The translations under genes and the position numbers were made by a program. A DNA stretch of 64,000 bases from Pseudomonas putida W15Oct28 (GTDB lineage: Bacteria > Pseudomonadota > Gammaproteobacteria > Pseudomonadales > Pseudomonadaceae): NCBI RefSeq assembly GCF_000708715.2, contig NZ_JENB01000002.1, positions 186,001 to 250,000 on the forward strand, read 5' to 3'. Within the stretch, counting starts at the first letter, position 1; the number at the start of each line of letters is the position of its first letter. The notes beneath the pieces were generated by a model. It did no database searches. It was not told where the DNA came from and worked only from the letters and a program-made list of their open reading frames with translations. Below are positions 10,462-19,598 of the stretch, in pieces.

Positions 10462-11295
10462 TCAGGTAGCCCAGATACGCGGTGGGCAGGCTGGCAGGCC
10501 AAGGACGGCCGGGCGCAGCACATGCCACAGGCGTTGCAGGGTGCGTTGCAGGTGTTGGTTGTCATGGTCAAGCACACGGATAACCAGCAACGACCCCAGC
10601 AGGGTCGCGCCGGCCGGGTTGGCCAGTTCGTCGAGCAGTGGGCGAACCTGCTCCAGCACCGCCTGGTCGGCGGGTGCCGCACAGAACGTAGCGAGCAGCG
10701 GGTGGCCACCAAGCTTGTTCAGGTGCCCGCCTTCGATTCGCAGGCGTTCATGCAGGCCGACTTCGTCGGGGAGTTCGATGTGTAAACGGCTGTCCAGGGC
10801 GCCCTGCTCGAAGCGCTCGTTCATGACGGGGCGGCCCAGGCACAGGGTTTCCCAGGCCAGCAGGCGCGCCCCGGGTTCGAGGGTGAAACGGCTGTGCAGG
10901 CTGGCGCGGGCGCCGGAAAAGAAGATGCTGTCTTGCGGCAGCCATTCCAGGGTGCTGCCAGCGGCCAGCTGAAAGCGCTGGGTCAGCCGCGCGGTCGGGC
11001 CGATGCTGCGGTAGAACTTGCTGGCACCGGGCATGGTCAGCAGCGCATGGCTGCCGGGTTCCAGGTGGATATCCAGGTCAAGGCGGTCGCCGGCGACGAT
11101 GCCGCCCGGCGGGTGCAGTACATAGACATGGCACGGTGCACCTTCCGGGTAGAAGGGTCGCTGCACCAAAAGAGGTCCGAAATGCCGACGCGCACCAAGG
11201 CGGGTCACATCGTCGCGCCTGACAAAGCGCAACTGCAGGTGGGCGCTCCAGCCTGCATCGTCTTGTTGTTGTTCGATCTGCTCCGCGAGCGACAT
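10462..11295 (-). CDS. ureD: UreD, urease accessory protein
   Basis: A 277-residue scaffold that binds apo-urease and recruits UreF and UreG. It shows HPPGGIVAGDRLDLDI, the characteristic LTMPGASKFYR block and ETLCLGRPVMNE. First gene of the urease operon; a plausible nitrogen-controlled promoter lies upstream, but no clear sigma-54 site could be identified by eye. Confidence 0.95.
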   Translation of the reverse strand: MSLAEQIEQQQDDAGWSAHLQLRFVRRDDVTRLGARRHFGPLLVQRPFYPEGAPCHVYVLHPPGGIVAGDRLDLDIHLEPGSHALLTMPGASKFYRSIGPTARLTQRFQLAAGSTLEWLPQDSIFFSGARASLHSRFTLEPGARLLAWETLCLGRPVMNERFEQGALDSRLHIELPDEVGLHERLRIEGGHLNKLGGHPLLATFCAAPADQAVLEQVRPLLDELANPAGATLLGSLLVIRVLDHDNQHLQRTLQRLWHVLRPAVLGLPACPPRIWAT

Positions 11296-11664
11296 CCTGC
11301 GGCCCCTGAAATCCGTGGCCTGCTGGCCGTTTAGAGGGTCCGGCGCGGGCAGCAGCTAGCACGCGCGGCCTGACCACTCGATCAAATTCGCAGGCTGGAT
11401 ATAGCAGGTTGCGGGCCAACTACGCAGGTGAAGGCAAATGAAACTTTCGCCGCGGCCGCTCTGGCATCGGGCATACGGGGGGATGACGCACAAAGCGGGG
11501 GCGTGGGTCGGCCCTGTTTCGGTGCCGGCACACGTGCAAATGGGCTGCTTTGCAGCCCTTCGCGGGCACGCCCGCTCCCACAGGTTGATCACTGCCTGGG
11601 GCCTGCGCTGTACCTGTGGGAGCGGGCGTGCCCGCGAAGGGCCGTAAAGCGGCCCCAAAATCAC
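11296..11664. repeat. Intergenic region with a REP/BIME pair
   Basis: This ~370-base gap upstream of ureD holds no convincing gene. It contains two facing REP copies (about 11560-11642), GGGCACGCCCGCTCCCACAG and CTGTGGGAGCGGGCGTGCCC, of the same type as the copy downstream of ureG, so the urease operon is bracketed by REP pairs. The ureD promoter should lie in the first ~150 bases. Confidence 0.75.
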
Positions 11665-12579
11665 TCAGTAGTCGAAGCGGTCCACCGCACGCCGGCGTTC
11701 GTTGTCGTCACGCCGGTCATAGATGGCCGTGGTCTGGATGTTGGCGTGGTGCGCCAGCTTCTGCGCAATCGACAGGTCATGCTCTTCGATCACCCGGGTG
11801 ATGAACGCCCGGCGGAAGTCGTGCGGCATGATTTTCACCCCCACTTGCGCACCGCGCTGGCGGGCAATGTAGTAGATCGCATGTTTGGTGATGCGCGCCC
11901 GGGTAATGTGGCTACCGCGGCGGATGCGGTTGAACAGGAACAGGTCGTCTTCTGCCCCTGCCGGCAGGTCCTGACGGCGCAAGTCCAGCCACGCCTGCAG
12001 TTTCTCGAACGCCCATGGCGGTGCGTACTTGATCAACTGGTGGTTGCCCTTGCCCACCACCTGCAGGCTGCGCGCCTCGAAATCGACCTGGGCCAGGTCG
12101 ATGTCCACCGACTCCGACTTGCGCATGCCGGTGCCGTACAGCAAGGCGATGATCGCCGCGTCGCGCACCCCCTGCGGCCGCGGGTCGGACGCGCACACAT
12201 CCATCAGTTCGCGAATCAGGCTGCGGCGCAGGTTGCGCCCTGGCGGCAGGCGGCTGCCAGTGGCCGGCTTGACCTCGCGGATGCGCAACAACTGCTCATG
12301 GTCGATCAGGCCCTGGCGCCAGGCCTCGTTCATCACCCCGCGAATGGCGTTGACGTACAGCGACGAGCTGTTGGGCGCATAACCGTCGGCACGCAGGGCC
12401 GACACCAGGGCGATCACGTGGCCGGGCTCGAGCCGATGCCAAGGCACGTCGACGACATTGCAGTCGACAAAGCCCAGCCGGTCGGCGGCGTCCTGAAGGA
12501 TGTAGCGCATGGTCTGCTGGCTGGATGGGGCCAGGCGGGCCATGTACTGCAGCAGCGGATTTTTCGAGAGATCGGACAA
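11665..12579 (-). CDS. Tyrosine recombinase / site-specific integrase
   Basis: A ~304-residue integrase with a SAM-like N-terminal core-binding domain (about residues 5-100) and a complete catalytic domain: Arg in GTGMRKSE (~153), His and Arg in MPHDFRRAFI (~253/256), His in KLAHHANIQT and Tyr in AIYDRRDD (~287). The start is uncertain: the TTG at 12579 has an AGGG upstream, while ATG at 12543 or a longer frame from 12675 are alternatives. It is not next to a tRNA or recognisable att site. The role is unknown; a domesticated chromosomal recombinase is one possibility. Confidence 0.8.
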   Translation of the reverse strand: MSDLSKNPLLQYMARLAPSSQQTMRYILQDAADRLGFVDCNVVDVPWHRLEPGHVIALVSALRADGYAPNSSSLYVNAIRGVMNEAWRQGLIDHEQLLRIREVKPATGSRLPPGRNLRRSLIRELMDVCASDPRPQGVRDAAIIALLYGTGMRKSESVDIDLAQVDFEARSLQVVGKGNHQLIKYAPPWAFEKLQAWLDLRRQDLPAGAEDDLFLFNRIRRGSHITRARITKHAIYYIARQRGAQVGVKIMPHDFRRAFITRVIEEHDLSIAQKLAHHANIQTTAIYDRRDDNERRRAVDRFDY

Positions 12580-12822
12580 AACGTGAACCCTGTAGCGAAG
12601 CGGCGGCCGGCAGCGAACCGGGCAAACCCTCAAGCAAGTCAAAACGACATACAAACAAGCCCCCATGACCGCCAAGCGCGCATGTCATCAGGACCCTGAA
12701 TGTGCCATCACCTTGATATTCAAAGGCTTTGCAACTGGCACGGGGCGTGATCTTAACCCAATTGAAGCCTATCTAACGAACCGCGGATCGCCCATGCCAA
12801 GTGCAACCCAAGACAGCCGTTG

Positions 12823-15084
12823 CTAGACGATGGCTGCCGGCCACCATGTCGGAAACATCTGCTGTACGCGGGGTTCGGCGAAACGTTCGTCTATCAGCAC
12901 CAGCACACCACGGTCCTGGTCACCACGGATAACCCTGCCTGCCGCCTGGATCACCTTGCGCACGCCGGGGTACAGATAGGCATAGTCGAAACCCGCACCA
13001 AACTGCCGCCCCAAGCGCTGCTTGAACTGCTCGTTCACCGGGTTGACCTGTGGCAAACCCAAGGTGGCGACAAACGCGCCAACCAGCCGCGTACCCGGCA
13101 AGTCCACCCCTTCGCCGAACGCGCCACCCAATACGGCAAAGCCAACGCCGCGTCCGTCGGCGACAAATCGGTCAAGAAACCCTTGGCGGGCCGCCTCGTC
13201 CATCCCCGGTTCCTGGGCCCACAGGGGAATCTGCCCATGCCGCTCGGCCAGCAGCCCGGCCACTTGCTGCAGGTATTCGAAGCTGCTGAAGAACGCCAGG
13301 TAGTTGCCCGGCATGCGGTCATACTGTTGGGCAATCAGCTCGACGATCGGCGCCAGGGAGGCGTGCCGCTGCTGGTAACGGGTGGACACCTGGCTGGCAA
13401 TCCGCACTTCCAGCTGCTCTGCGCGAAACGGCGCAGCCACTTCCAGCCAGGCGGTATCGGCCGGCATGCCCAGCAGGTCGCTGTAGAAATGCCGCGGGCT
13501 CAACGTGGCGGAAAACAGCGTCACGCTGCGCGCTGCCTGCATGCGTGGGGCCAACAGGCGCGCCGGGGTGACATTGCGCAGGCACAGGGTAGCCAGCCGG
13601 CGCTTGCGCGGGCCCTGACGCTGGCTGATGTCGAACAGGAAGTGCTCGTCGAACAGCTCGGCAACCCGGCTGAACTGCAACGCCTGGAAGAAGAACTGCA
13701 ACACCTGCGGGTCCATTTGCGCAGGCGTCTGGTTGATCTGTTCCTGAATCAGCCCGATGCACTGCTGCAGGGCGCGCAGCAGGCCTTCCGGCAGTGACTC
13801 GCTGGCTTGGTAAGGCGCGCGCTGTTCTTTATAGAGGGCGTTCCACTGCCGGTTAAGGCGGTCCAGCGCACTGACCAGCCCAGGCGGTTTGCTCTGGCGC
13901 AGGGCCAGCAGCTGCCCCTGGTCAAGGCTGGCGCTGTACATGCCGCGCCCACGCTCGACCAGGTTATGCGCTTCGTCCACCAGTACTGCCACGCGCCACT
14001 GGTTGAGCTGGGTGAGGCCGAACAGCAAGGCATGCGCATCGAAGTAGTAGTTGTAGTCGGCGACCAGCACGTCGACCCAGCGCGCCATCTCCTGCCCCAG
14101 GTAGTACGGGCAAACCTGATGCGCCAAGGCCACTTCGCGCAGGTTGGCACGGTCGAGCAGCGGCCGTGCTGCCGCAGCCTCGCGCGCTGCCGGCAAGCGG
14201 TCGTAGAAGCCTGCAGCCAATGGGCAGGACTCACCATGACAAGCTTTGTCCGGGTACTCACACGCCTTGTCGCGGGCGATCAGTTCCAGTGTGCGCAAGG
14301 CAGGTTGCGGCGTGGCATCGGTGATCTGGCGCATGGCATCGAGGGCCAGCGCCCGGCCCGGGGTTTTGGCGGTGAGAAAGAACAACTTGTCCAGCTGCTG
14401 CGGCACCATGGCTTTCAGCAGCGGGAACAAGGTACCTAGCGTCTTGCCAATGCCGGTGCTGGCCTGGGCCATCAGGCAACGCCCGGTACTTACCGCCTTG
14501 TACAAGGTTTCGGCCAGCTGCCGCTGGCCCTGGCGGAACTGTGGGTAGGGGAAGCTCAGCGCCTGAAGGCCTTGGTCACGTTCGGCCAGACGCCTTTGCT
14601 GGAATTGGGCCCAGCCCAGAAAGCGCTGGCACTGGGTTTCGAAGAAGGCCTGCAACTCAGCCGCCGTGTAGTGCTCACTGAACAGCGTCTGGTCATCGCT
14701 GTCCACGTCCAGGTACACCAGCGCCACCTCGATGGCCGGCAATTGCCGTGCCTGGCACATCAGCCAGCCATAGACCTTGGCCTGGGCCCAGTGCAACTGA
14801 CGGTGATTGGCCGGCTGACGCGCCAGATCGCCACGGTGCGTCTTGATCTCTTCCAGGCGATTGCTGGCAGGGTCATAGCCGTCGGCGCGGCCCCGCACCT
14901 TGAGGGTTTCAAACTGGCCTTCAAGGGTGATTTCCGACTCGTAGCCCGCAGCACGCCGTGCCACTACCCGCTGATGCCCTTCGATGCCTTCCTGAGCGGT
15001 GGGTGACGGCGTGAAGCGCAGGTCCAGGTCGCCGACCTTGGCGCTGAACTCGCACAATGCACGCACCGCCACGCTGTAGCTCAA
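12823..15084 (-). CDS. DinG/XPD-family Fe-S helicase with N-terminal Cas4-like nuclease fold
   Basis: A ~753-residue protein. The N-terminal ~170 residues look like a PD-(D/E)XK domain: GRADGYDPASNRLEEIKTHR has the D-x(n)-ExK pattern, then a QLHWAQAKVYGWLM helix. The rest is an SF2 Rad3/XPD helicase with Walker A ASTGIGKT (~215), four cysteines of an iron-sulphur region (~275-345, including CEYPDKACHGESC and QVCPYY), DEAH box VDEAHNL (~369) and motif VI-like QAAGRVIRG. Start is probably the TTG at 15084, overlapping the stop of the upstream nuclease gene; GTG at 15111 is also possible. Probably DNA repair or processing. Confidence 0.85.
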   Translation of the reverse strand: MSYSVAVRALCEFSAKVGDLDLRFTPSPTAQEGIEGHQRVVARRAAGYESEITLEGQFETLKVRGRADGYDPASNRLEEIKTHRGDLARQPANHRQLHWAQAKVYGWLMCQARQLPAIEVALVYLDVDSDDQTLFSEHYTAAELQAFFETQCQRFLGWAQFQQRRLAERDQGLQALSFPYPQFRQGQRQLAETLYKAVSTGRCLMAQASTGIGKTLGTLFPLLKAMVPQQLDKLFFLTAKTPGRALALDAMRQITDATPQPALRTLELIARDKACEYPDKACHGESCPLAAGFYDRLPAAREAAAARPLLDRANLREVALAHQVCPYYLGQEMARWVDVLVADYNYYFDAHALLFGLTQLNQWRVAVLVDEAHNLVERGRGMYSASLDQGQLLALRQSKPPGLVSALDRLNRQWNALYKEQRAPYQASESLPEGLLRALQQCIGLIQEQINQTPAQMDPQVLQFFFQALQFSRVAELFDEHFLFDISQRQGPRKRRLATLCLRNVTPARLLAPRMQAARSVTLFSATLSPRHFYSDLLGMPADTAWLEVAAPFRAEQLEVRIASQVSTRYQQRHASLAPIVELIAQQYDRMPGNYLAFFSSFEYLQQVAGLLAERHGQIPLWAQEPGMDEAARQGFLDRFVADGRGVGFAVLGGAFGEGVDLPGTRLVGAFVATLGLPQVNPVNEQFKQRLGRQFGAGFDYAYLYPGVRKVIQAAGRVIRGDQDRGVLVLIDERFAEPRVQQMFPTWWPAAIV

Positions 15085-16730
15085 GGCGTTTCGCTCCAGC
15101 GCACATGGCACACCGCAACGGGCAGGCCGTGTTGCCTGCAGAACTCCAGCCAGCGCAGCTGGTTGTCCTGCAGGCGGTCACCGGGCCCCTTTACCTCGAC
15201 CATGCGGTAACGGCCCTGCTCGGGCCAGAACTGGATCAGGTCGGGCATGCCGGCGCGGTTGCTGCGAATGTCCTGCAACAAGCGCAGGAAGCACTGCTTC
15301 AGCTGGGCAGCCGGCAAGCAAGCCAAGGCCTGTTCCAGCAACTCCTCGCTGAGCATGGACCAGAATACGAACGGCGACTGCAGGCCCTGCTTGCCCTTGT
15401 AGCAGTCGAGAATCGCCTGGCGATGGCTGCCATCGTCGAGCCGCCCCAGGCAGAGATCGAACAGCGCACTGCGCCGCTGCTGGAAGTCACTGTCGTGCAG
15501 GTCCTGTGGCGCGGCCTGGAACGGGTTGAAGAATGCGCCGGGCACCGGTGCGAAGATGGCCTCCCAGCACAACAGGCCAAACAGGCTGTTGAACAACGTG
15601 TTCTCCACGTAATGCGCCTGGCCACCTTCTTGCGCCAGGTGTTGACGCACGGCTTCTTCCACACCCAGCGCAGCATGCTCGCGGGGCAGTTCGAGCTCGA
15701 TCAGCTCCAGCGGTGTGGCACGTTGGCGGCGCTGTGGCGGGCCGCCGAGCTTGCGCGCCAGGCGTGGCAGCATCCGCTCCAGTGCCTGCACTTCCAGCGC
15801 GTTAGCAGGTGCCGCCGCCAGCTGAAGCGCCAGACCGTGAGCCTGGGGCCACTGCTCAGTGCGCTCAAGCACGCGCACCTGGCGAATGCGCGCCTGGGCA
15901 TGGTTGCACTGGCCATACACCGCCATGGCCTGGTCCCACTCCCCCAGGCGCTCGCATTGCTGGCCCAGGGCGAACTGCAGGCGCGCATGGCGGCGGGCCA
16001 GCCACGGGTTGTCACTGTGCAGGCCCTGCAAGGTCGCCAGAATCGACACGGGTTCGTCGCCCTGCTCCAGCCGCTCGGCGCAGTGGTGCAAGGCCATGGC
16101 CAGGTCGACTTCGGCACGTTGCTGCAGGGCTCGCGAGCCAGCGCTGAATGGCACCTGCTCGTAGCGCAGTACACCGAGGTCGGCGAGGACAAAGTCTGAC
16201 CAGTCCTGGTACAGGTTGCCGAAGAACAACAGGCGCATGCGGTCGCACAGGGGCTGCAGGCACCACTGGAGAATGCGCACCTCGCTGTCGGGAAACCATT
16301 CGGCCAGTGACCGTGCCGCCAGTTCCAGGGGTTGCAACTGCGCCAGCAAGTCCTGCTTGGCGGCGCGGGGGCGGCTCAGTTGGCTGGCGAAGCAGCGGGC
16401 CAGTTCGTCTTTGCGCAGCAAGCCGAACAGCTGCTCCAGTTGCAGTTGCTCGGGTTCCTGCACCCAGCCGAGGGCCTGCAACGGCTGCAGCGCCAGCGTG
16501 GTGTCGCCGATTTCGGCGTAGTCGAGCCGGTCGCTGCGAAACAGCTCGCCCTTGCGCATGACCATGCGCACCATCAAGGCCTGGGCTGGCGCTTGCAGTT
16601 GGTTGAAGGCACGGATGAAGGCCAGGTCCTGGTCATCGAGCAGGTCCTGGTAGCGCTGTTCGACCCACAGCATTACCTGGCGGAAGTTATGCAGGTAGTA
16701 GAACGGGTCGTCGACGGAATGGGCGATCAC
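15081..16730 (-). CDS. VRR-NUC domain nuclease (FAN1-like)
   Basis: A 549-residue protein with a C-terminal VRR-NUC module (about 430-549): MPDLIQFWP, then VEVKGPGDRLQDNQ with the E-x-K catalytic pair, then the helix WLEFCRQHGLPVAVCHV. The N-terminal two thirds are helical and Gln/Leu rich, consistent with the SAP/TPR-like part of FAN1-type structure-specific nucleases that process interstrand crosslinks. GTG start at 16730. Its stop overlaps the start of the helicase gene, so the two are co-translated and likely act together. Confidence 0.85.
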   Translation of the reverse strand: MIAHSVDDPFYYLHNFRQVMLWVEQRYQDLLDDQDLAFIRAFNQLQAPAQALMVRMVMRKGELFRSDRLDYAEIGDTTLALQPLQALGWVQEPEQLQLEQLFGLLRKDELARCFASQLSRPRAAKQDLLAQLQPLELAARSLAEWFPDSEVRILQWCLQPLCDRMRLLFFGNLYQDWSDFVLADLGVLRYEQVPFSAGSRALQQRAEVDLAMALHHCAERLEQGDEPVSILATLQGLHSDNPWLARRHARLQFALGQQCERLGEWDQAMAVYGQCNHAQARIRQVRVLERTEQWPQAHGLALQLAAAPANALEVQALERMLPRLARKLGGPPQRRQRATPLELIELELPREHAALGVEEAVRQHLAQEGGQAHYVENTLFNSLFGLLCWEAIFAPVPGAFFNPFQAAPQDLHDSDFQQRRSALFDLCLGRLDDGSHRQAILDCYKGKQGLQSPFVFWSMLSEELLEQALACLPAAQLKQCFLRLLQDIRSNRAGMPDLIQFWPEQGRYRMVEVKGPGDRLQDNQLRWLEFCRQHGLPVAVCHVRWSETP

Positions 16731-16817
16731 TGGCTGAGGTCAGGTTGCGGTAACAGGCACTGTTTATACATACAGACAACTGTGCCTGACAAGAGCCATG
16801 GGTCAGTTCGATGGCGC

Positions 16818-16940
16818 TTTGTGTAGGAGCGGCCTTGTGTCGCGATGGGCTGCACAGCAGCCCCAGGATCTTGAGAATAATGCCGATATCGCTGGGGCCG
16901 CGCTGCGGCCCGATCGCGACACAAGGCCGCTCCTACAGGG
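16818..16940. repeat. Inverted REP-like pair, second type
   Basis: Two facing copies of about 24 bases, GTAGGAGCGGCCTTGTGTCG and CGACACAAGGCCGCTCCTAC, flank a smaller GGGGCCGCGCTGCGGCCC-type hairpin. It differs in core from the GTGGGAGCGGGC REP seen elsewhere here. It lies between the VRR-NUC gene and the end of the MFS gene. Confidence 0.8.
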
Positions 16941-16959
16941 GTTACGTGACGTCTCAAAC

Positions 16960-18270
16960 TTACTTGGTTGCCGGAACCATCCCCTCTTCTTCGACCTTGG
17001 CACTGCCAATCGGTGACTGGAGCAAGATGAAGTACGCCACCGCCGAGCACAGCGCCACCACCGCACTGATCATGAACGCCGTGGTGAACGAACCCGAGTA
17101 CTGGATGCTGAAGCCGGTAGCGATCGGTGCCACGGAGCCGGCAATGTAGCCGCCGAAGTTCTGGATCGAGCCAAACGAGGCCACACGCGGGCTGTCGACG
17201 ATGGTGTTGACGATCATCCAGGCGGTGGCACTGGCCATGTTGATGCTGAACAGTGCCAGGCACAGCAAGATCACGCAGCCCGTCAGGCCGGTGACGAACG
17301 ACAGCGGCAAGGTGAACAGCGCCGCCAGCACCAGGCCGGTGATGACGCTGAACTTGCGGCTGCCCAGCACGGTCATGCCACGCTTCACCAGCCGGTCGCA
17401 GAAGCGCCCGGCAACGATTGTACCCGCCGCGCCAAAGCCATAGGCCAGCGACACGACCCAGGCGGTCTTGTACAGGTCCAGGCCGTGTTCACGCTCGAAG
17501 TAGCCCGGCAACCAGGTCAGGTGCAGCCACAGCATGTAGATCACACCCATGAAACCCAACACTGCACCCCAGGTGCTGCGGTGCTTGAACAGGTCGAGCC
17601 AGCCGGCGAAGTACGAGGCCTTCGGCGTTTGCACAGGGGCCACCGGGGCCTTGTGCTCAGTTGGCAGCGGCTTGCCTTCGGCCGCCAGTTCCGCCAGGTA
17701 ACGCGCCTTGCTTTTGTAGAACGACAGCCAGCACACCGCCAGCACCACACCGATCGCGCCGGTAATGATGAACATGCCACGCCAGCCGAAGTTGACCATG
17801 AACAACGTCAGCAACGGCGGCGCCAGGCACGGGCCGAGGCAGGTCGATGACCAGACCACGCCGGTGGGCGTGCCGCGCTCATTGGCATCGAACCACTCCG
17901 ACAGGGCCTTGGCCGCCGACGGGAACATGGGCGCCTCGCCAATCCCCAGCAGCACCCGCAGGCCCATGAAACCGGCAAAGCTGTTGACCATGCCAAACGC
18001 CGCCTGGGCCACCGACCAGCCCAGCAGCGAGGCGCCGAGGGCAACCTTGCTGCCCAGGCGGTCGATGATCATGCCCATTGGCAACTGGGCAAAGGCATAG
18101 GCGATGGAAAACGCCGACAACAGGATGCCCATCTGCGACGGGCTGATCATCATGTCTTTCTGGATGGAGGTGTTGGCAATCGACAGCGCACTACGGTCCA
18201 GGTAGTTGACGATGCCGATCAGCAGCAGGAACACAACGGTGATGCGCTGGTACTTCTTCATAGGGTTCAT
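16960..18270 (-). CDS. MFS transporter, hexuronate/aldarate family (GudP-like)
   Basis: A 436-residue permease of the anion:cation symporter family with 12 predicted membrane segments. Signature pieces are GIVNYLDRSALSIAN at helix 1, DRLGSKVALGASLLGWS, GIGEAPMFPSAAKALSEWF in the first half, and a long central loop (residues 195-225). Glucarate/galactarate transporters share these. Last gene of the operon from the UxaA-like dehydratase, so it likely imports that operon's sugar acid. Confidence 0.85.
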   Translation of the reverse strand: MNPMKKYQRITVVFLLLIGIVNYLDRSALSIANTSIQKDMMISPSQMGILLSAFSIAYAFAQLPMGMIIDRLGSKVALGASLLGWSVAQAAFGMVNSFAGFMGLRVLLGIGEAPMFPSAAKALSEWFDANERGTPTGVVWSSTCLGPCLAPPLLTLFMVNFGWRGMFIITGAIGVVLAVCWLSFYKSKARYLAELAAEGKPLPTEHKAPVAPVQTPKASYFAGWLDLFKHRSTWGAVLGFMGVIYMLWLHLTWLPGYFEREHGLDLYKTAWVVSLAYGFGAAGTIVAGRFCDRLVKRGMTVLGSRKFSVITGLVLAALFTLPLSFVTGLTGCVILLCLALFSINMASATAWMIVNTIVDSPRVASFGSIQNFGGYIAGSVAPIATGFSIQYSGSFTTAFMISAVVALCSAVAYFILLQSPIGSAKVEEEGMVPATK

Positions 18271-18360
18271 GTGTCGACCTTTATTATTATTGTTGCCGCG
18301 CTATCAGCGCTTTGGCGATCCATCGATGTGCCTGCGCCCCTCCCTTGCGCAGCGTGTCGC

Positions 18361-19578
18361 TCAAGGCTGGCGTGCGGTAGCTGCTACCTCCAGCAGGCCA
18401 CGCCGGCCGAGGTTGTCTATCAACGCGCGTAGGCCAAACGCCCACTGCGGTGCCTGGTCGCTGGTGGTCACGCGGTTGCACAGGGTACCCAGTTGCGGGT
18501 TGCTGATGGTCACCACATCACCCGGCTTGTGGGTAAAGCCGTTGCCTGGCTGGTCACGGTCCTGCTTGGGGGCGAACAGGGTGCCGAGGAAGAGCACCAT
18601 GCCGTCGGGGTACTGATGGTTTTCGTTGAGGGTTTGCTGCACCAGGTCTTGCGGATCGCGGCTGATCTGGCGCATGGAACTGCGGCCAGACAGGATGAAA
18701 CCGTCCTCGCCCTCTACACGCAGGTCCACTTCGGCGTTGCGCACATCGTCAAGGCCGAAGCTTTCGTCGAATAGCCGCAGCAGCGGGCCCAGTGCGGTGG
18801 AGGCGTTGTTGTCCTTGGCCTTGGACAGCAGCAAGGCGCTACGCCCTTCGAAGTCACGCAGGTTGACGTCGTTGCCGAGCATCGCGCCCTTGATGCTGCC
18901 ATCGCTGGACACCGCCAGCACCACTTCCGGCTCCGGGTTGTTCCAGCTGGACTTGGGGTGGATGCCGATATCGGCACCATGGCCAACTGCCGACAGCGGC
19001 TGGGCCTTGGTGAACACTTCGGCATCCGGGCCGATGCCCACTTCCAGGTATTGCGACCACAGGCCCTGCTCCACCAGTACCTTGCGCAGCGCTTCGGCCT
19101 GGGCCGAGCCGGGCACGATCTGCGACAGGTCGGCGCCGATGCGGCTGGCCAGGGTGTCACGGATGGCATCGGCCTTGGCCGGGTCGCCTTTGGCCTGCTC
19201 TTCCACCACACGTTCCAGCAAGCTGGCGGCAAAGGTTACGCCAGCGGCCTTCACCGCCTGCAAGTCGATAGGCGCCAGCAGCCATGGCTGGCGCGGGTCG
19301 CGCCGGGCGGGGTCGCTGTTGTCCAGCAACACCGACAGCGCCACCAGCGGTTCGGCCAGCGGCAACGCGCGCAGGTAAGCCACCGGGTCGGCCACTTCCA
19401 GCAGGGCCGAGACAGTCGCCACGTGGGTGCTGATGTCGTAGACGGCGCCGGCTTTCACCAGCACCACCGCCGGCCCCTGGTCCGCCAGCCACACCCGCCC
19501 TACCCAGCTGCCGCTGTCGAACACACTGGCATCCTGGCTCAGCGGCAGCGGTTGATTGGCGTTCGATCGATCAGTCAT
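18361..19578 (-). CDS. FAH-family 2-keto-3-deoxy sugar-acid dehydratase/hydrolase
   Basis: A 405-residue fumarylacetoacetate-hydrolase-fold enzyme. The C-terminal domain has GIGPDAEVFTKAQPLSAVG, NNPEPEVVLAV with the metal-binding Glu residues, and GNDVNLRDFEGRSALLLSK. This long subtype resembles 2-keto-3-deoxy-aldonate dehydratases (XylX/KdaD type) more than true fumarylacetoacetase; a 2,4-diketo acid hydrolase is the alternative. ATG at 19578 has AAGGG upstream and lies 20 bases after the Ldh-family gene; a start eight codons earlier is less likely. Confidence 0.75.
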   Translation of the reverse strand: MTDRSNANQPLPLSQDASVFDSGSWVGRVWLADQGPAVVLVKAGAVYDISTHVATVSALLEVADPVAYLRALPLAEPLVALSVLLDNSDPARRDPRQPWLLAPIDLQAVKAAGVTFAASLLERVVEEQAKGDPAKADAIRDTLASRIGADLSQIVPGSAQAEALRKVLVEQGLWSQYLEVGIGPDAEVFTKAQPLSAVGHGADIGIHPKSSWNNPEPEVVLAVSSDGSIKGAMLGNDVNLRDFEGRSALLLSKAKDNNASTALGPLLRLFDESFGLDDVRNAEVDLRVEGEDGFILSGRSSMRQISRDPQDLVQQTLNENHQYPDGMVLFLGTLFAPKQDRDQPGNGFTHKPGDVVTISNPQLGTLCNRVTTSDQAPQWAFGLRALIDNLGRRGLLEVAATARQP

Positions 19579-19598
19579 CTGTGTACCCTTACTGTGCA

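Noticed and set aside
11665..12579. Integrase of the defence island
   Set aside because: It lies 20 kb outside the island in host-like high-GC DNA with no att-like repeat beside it.
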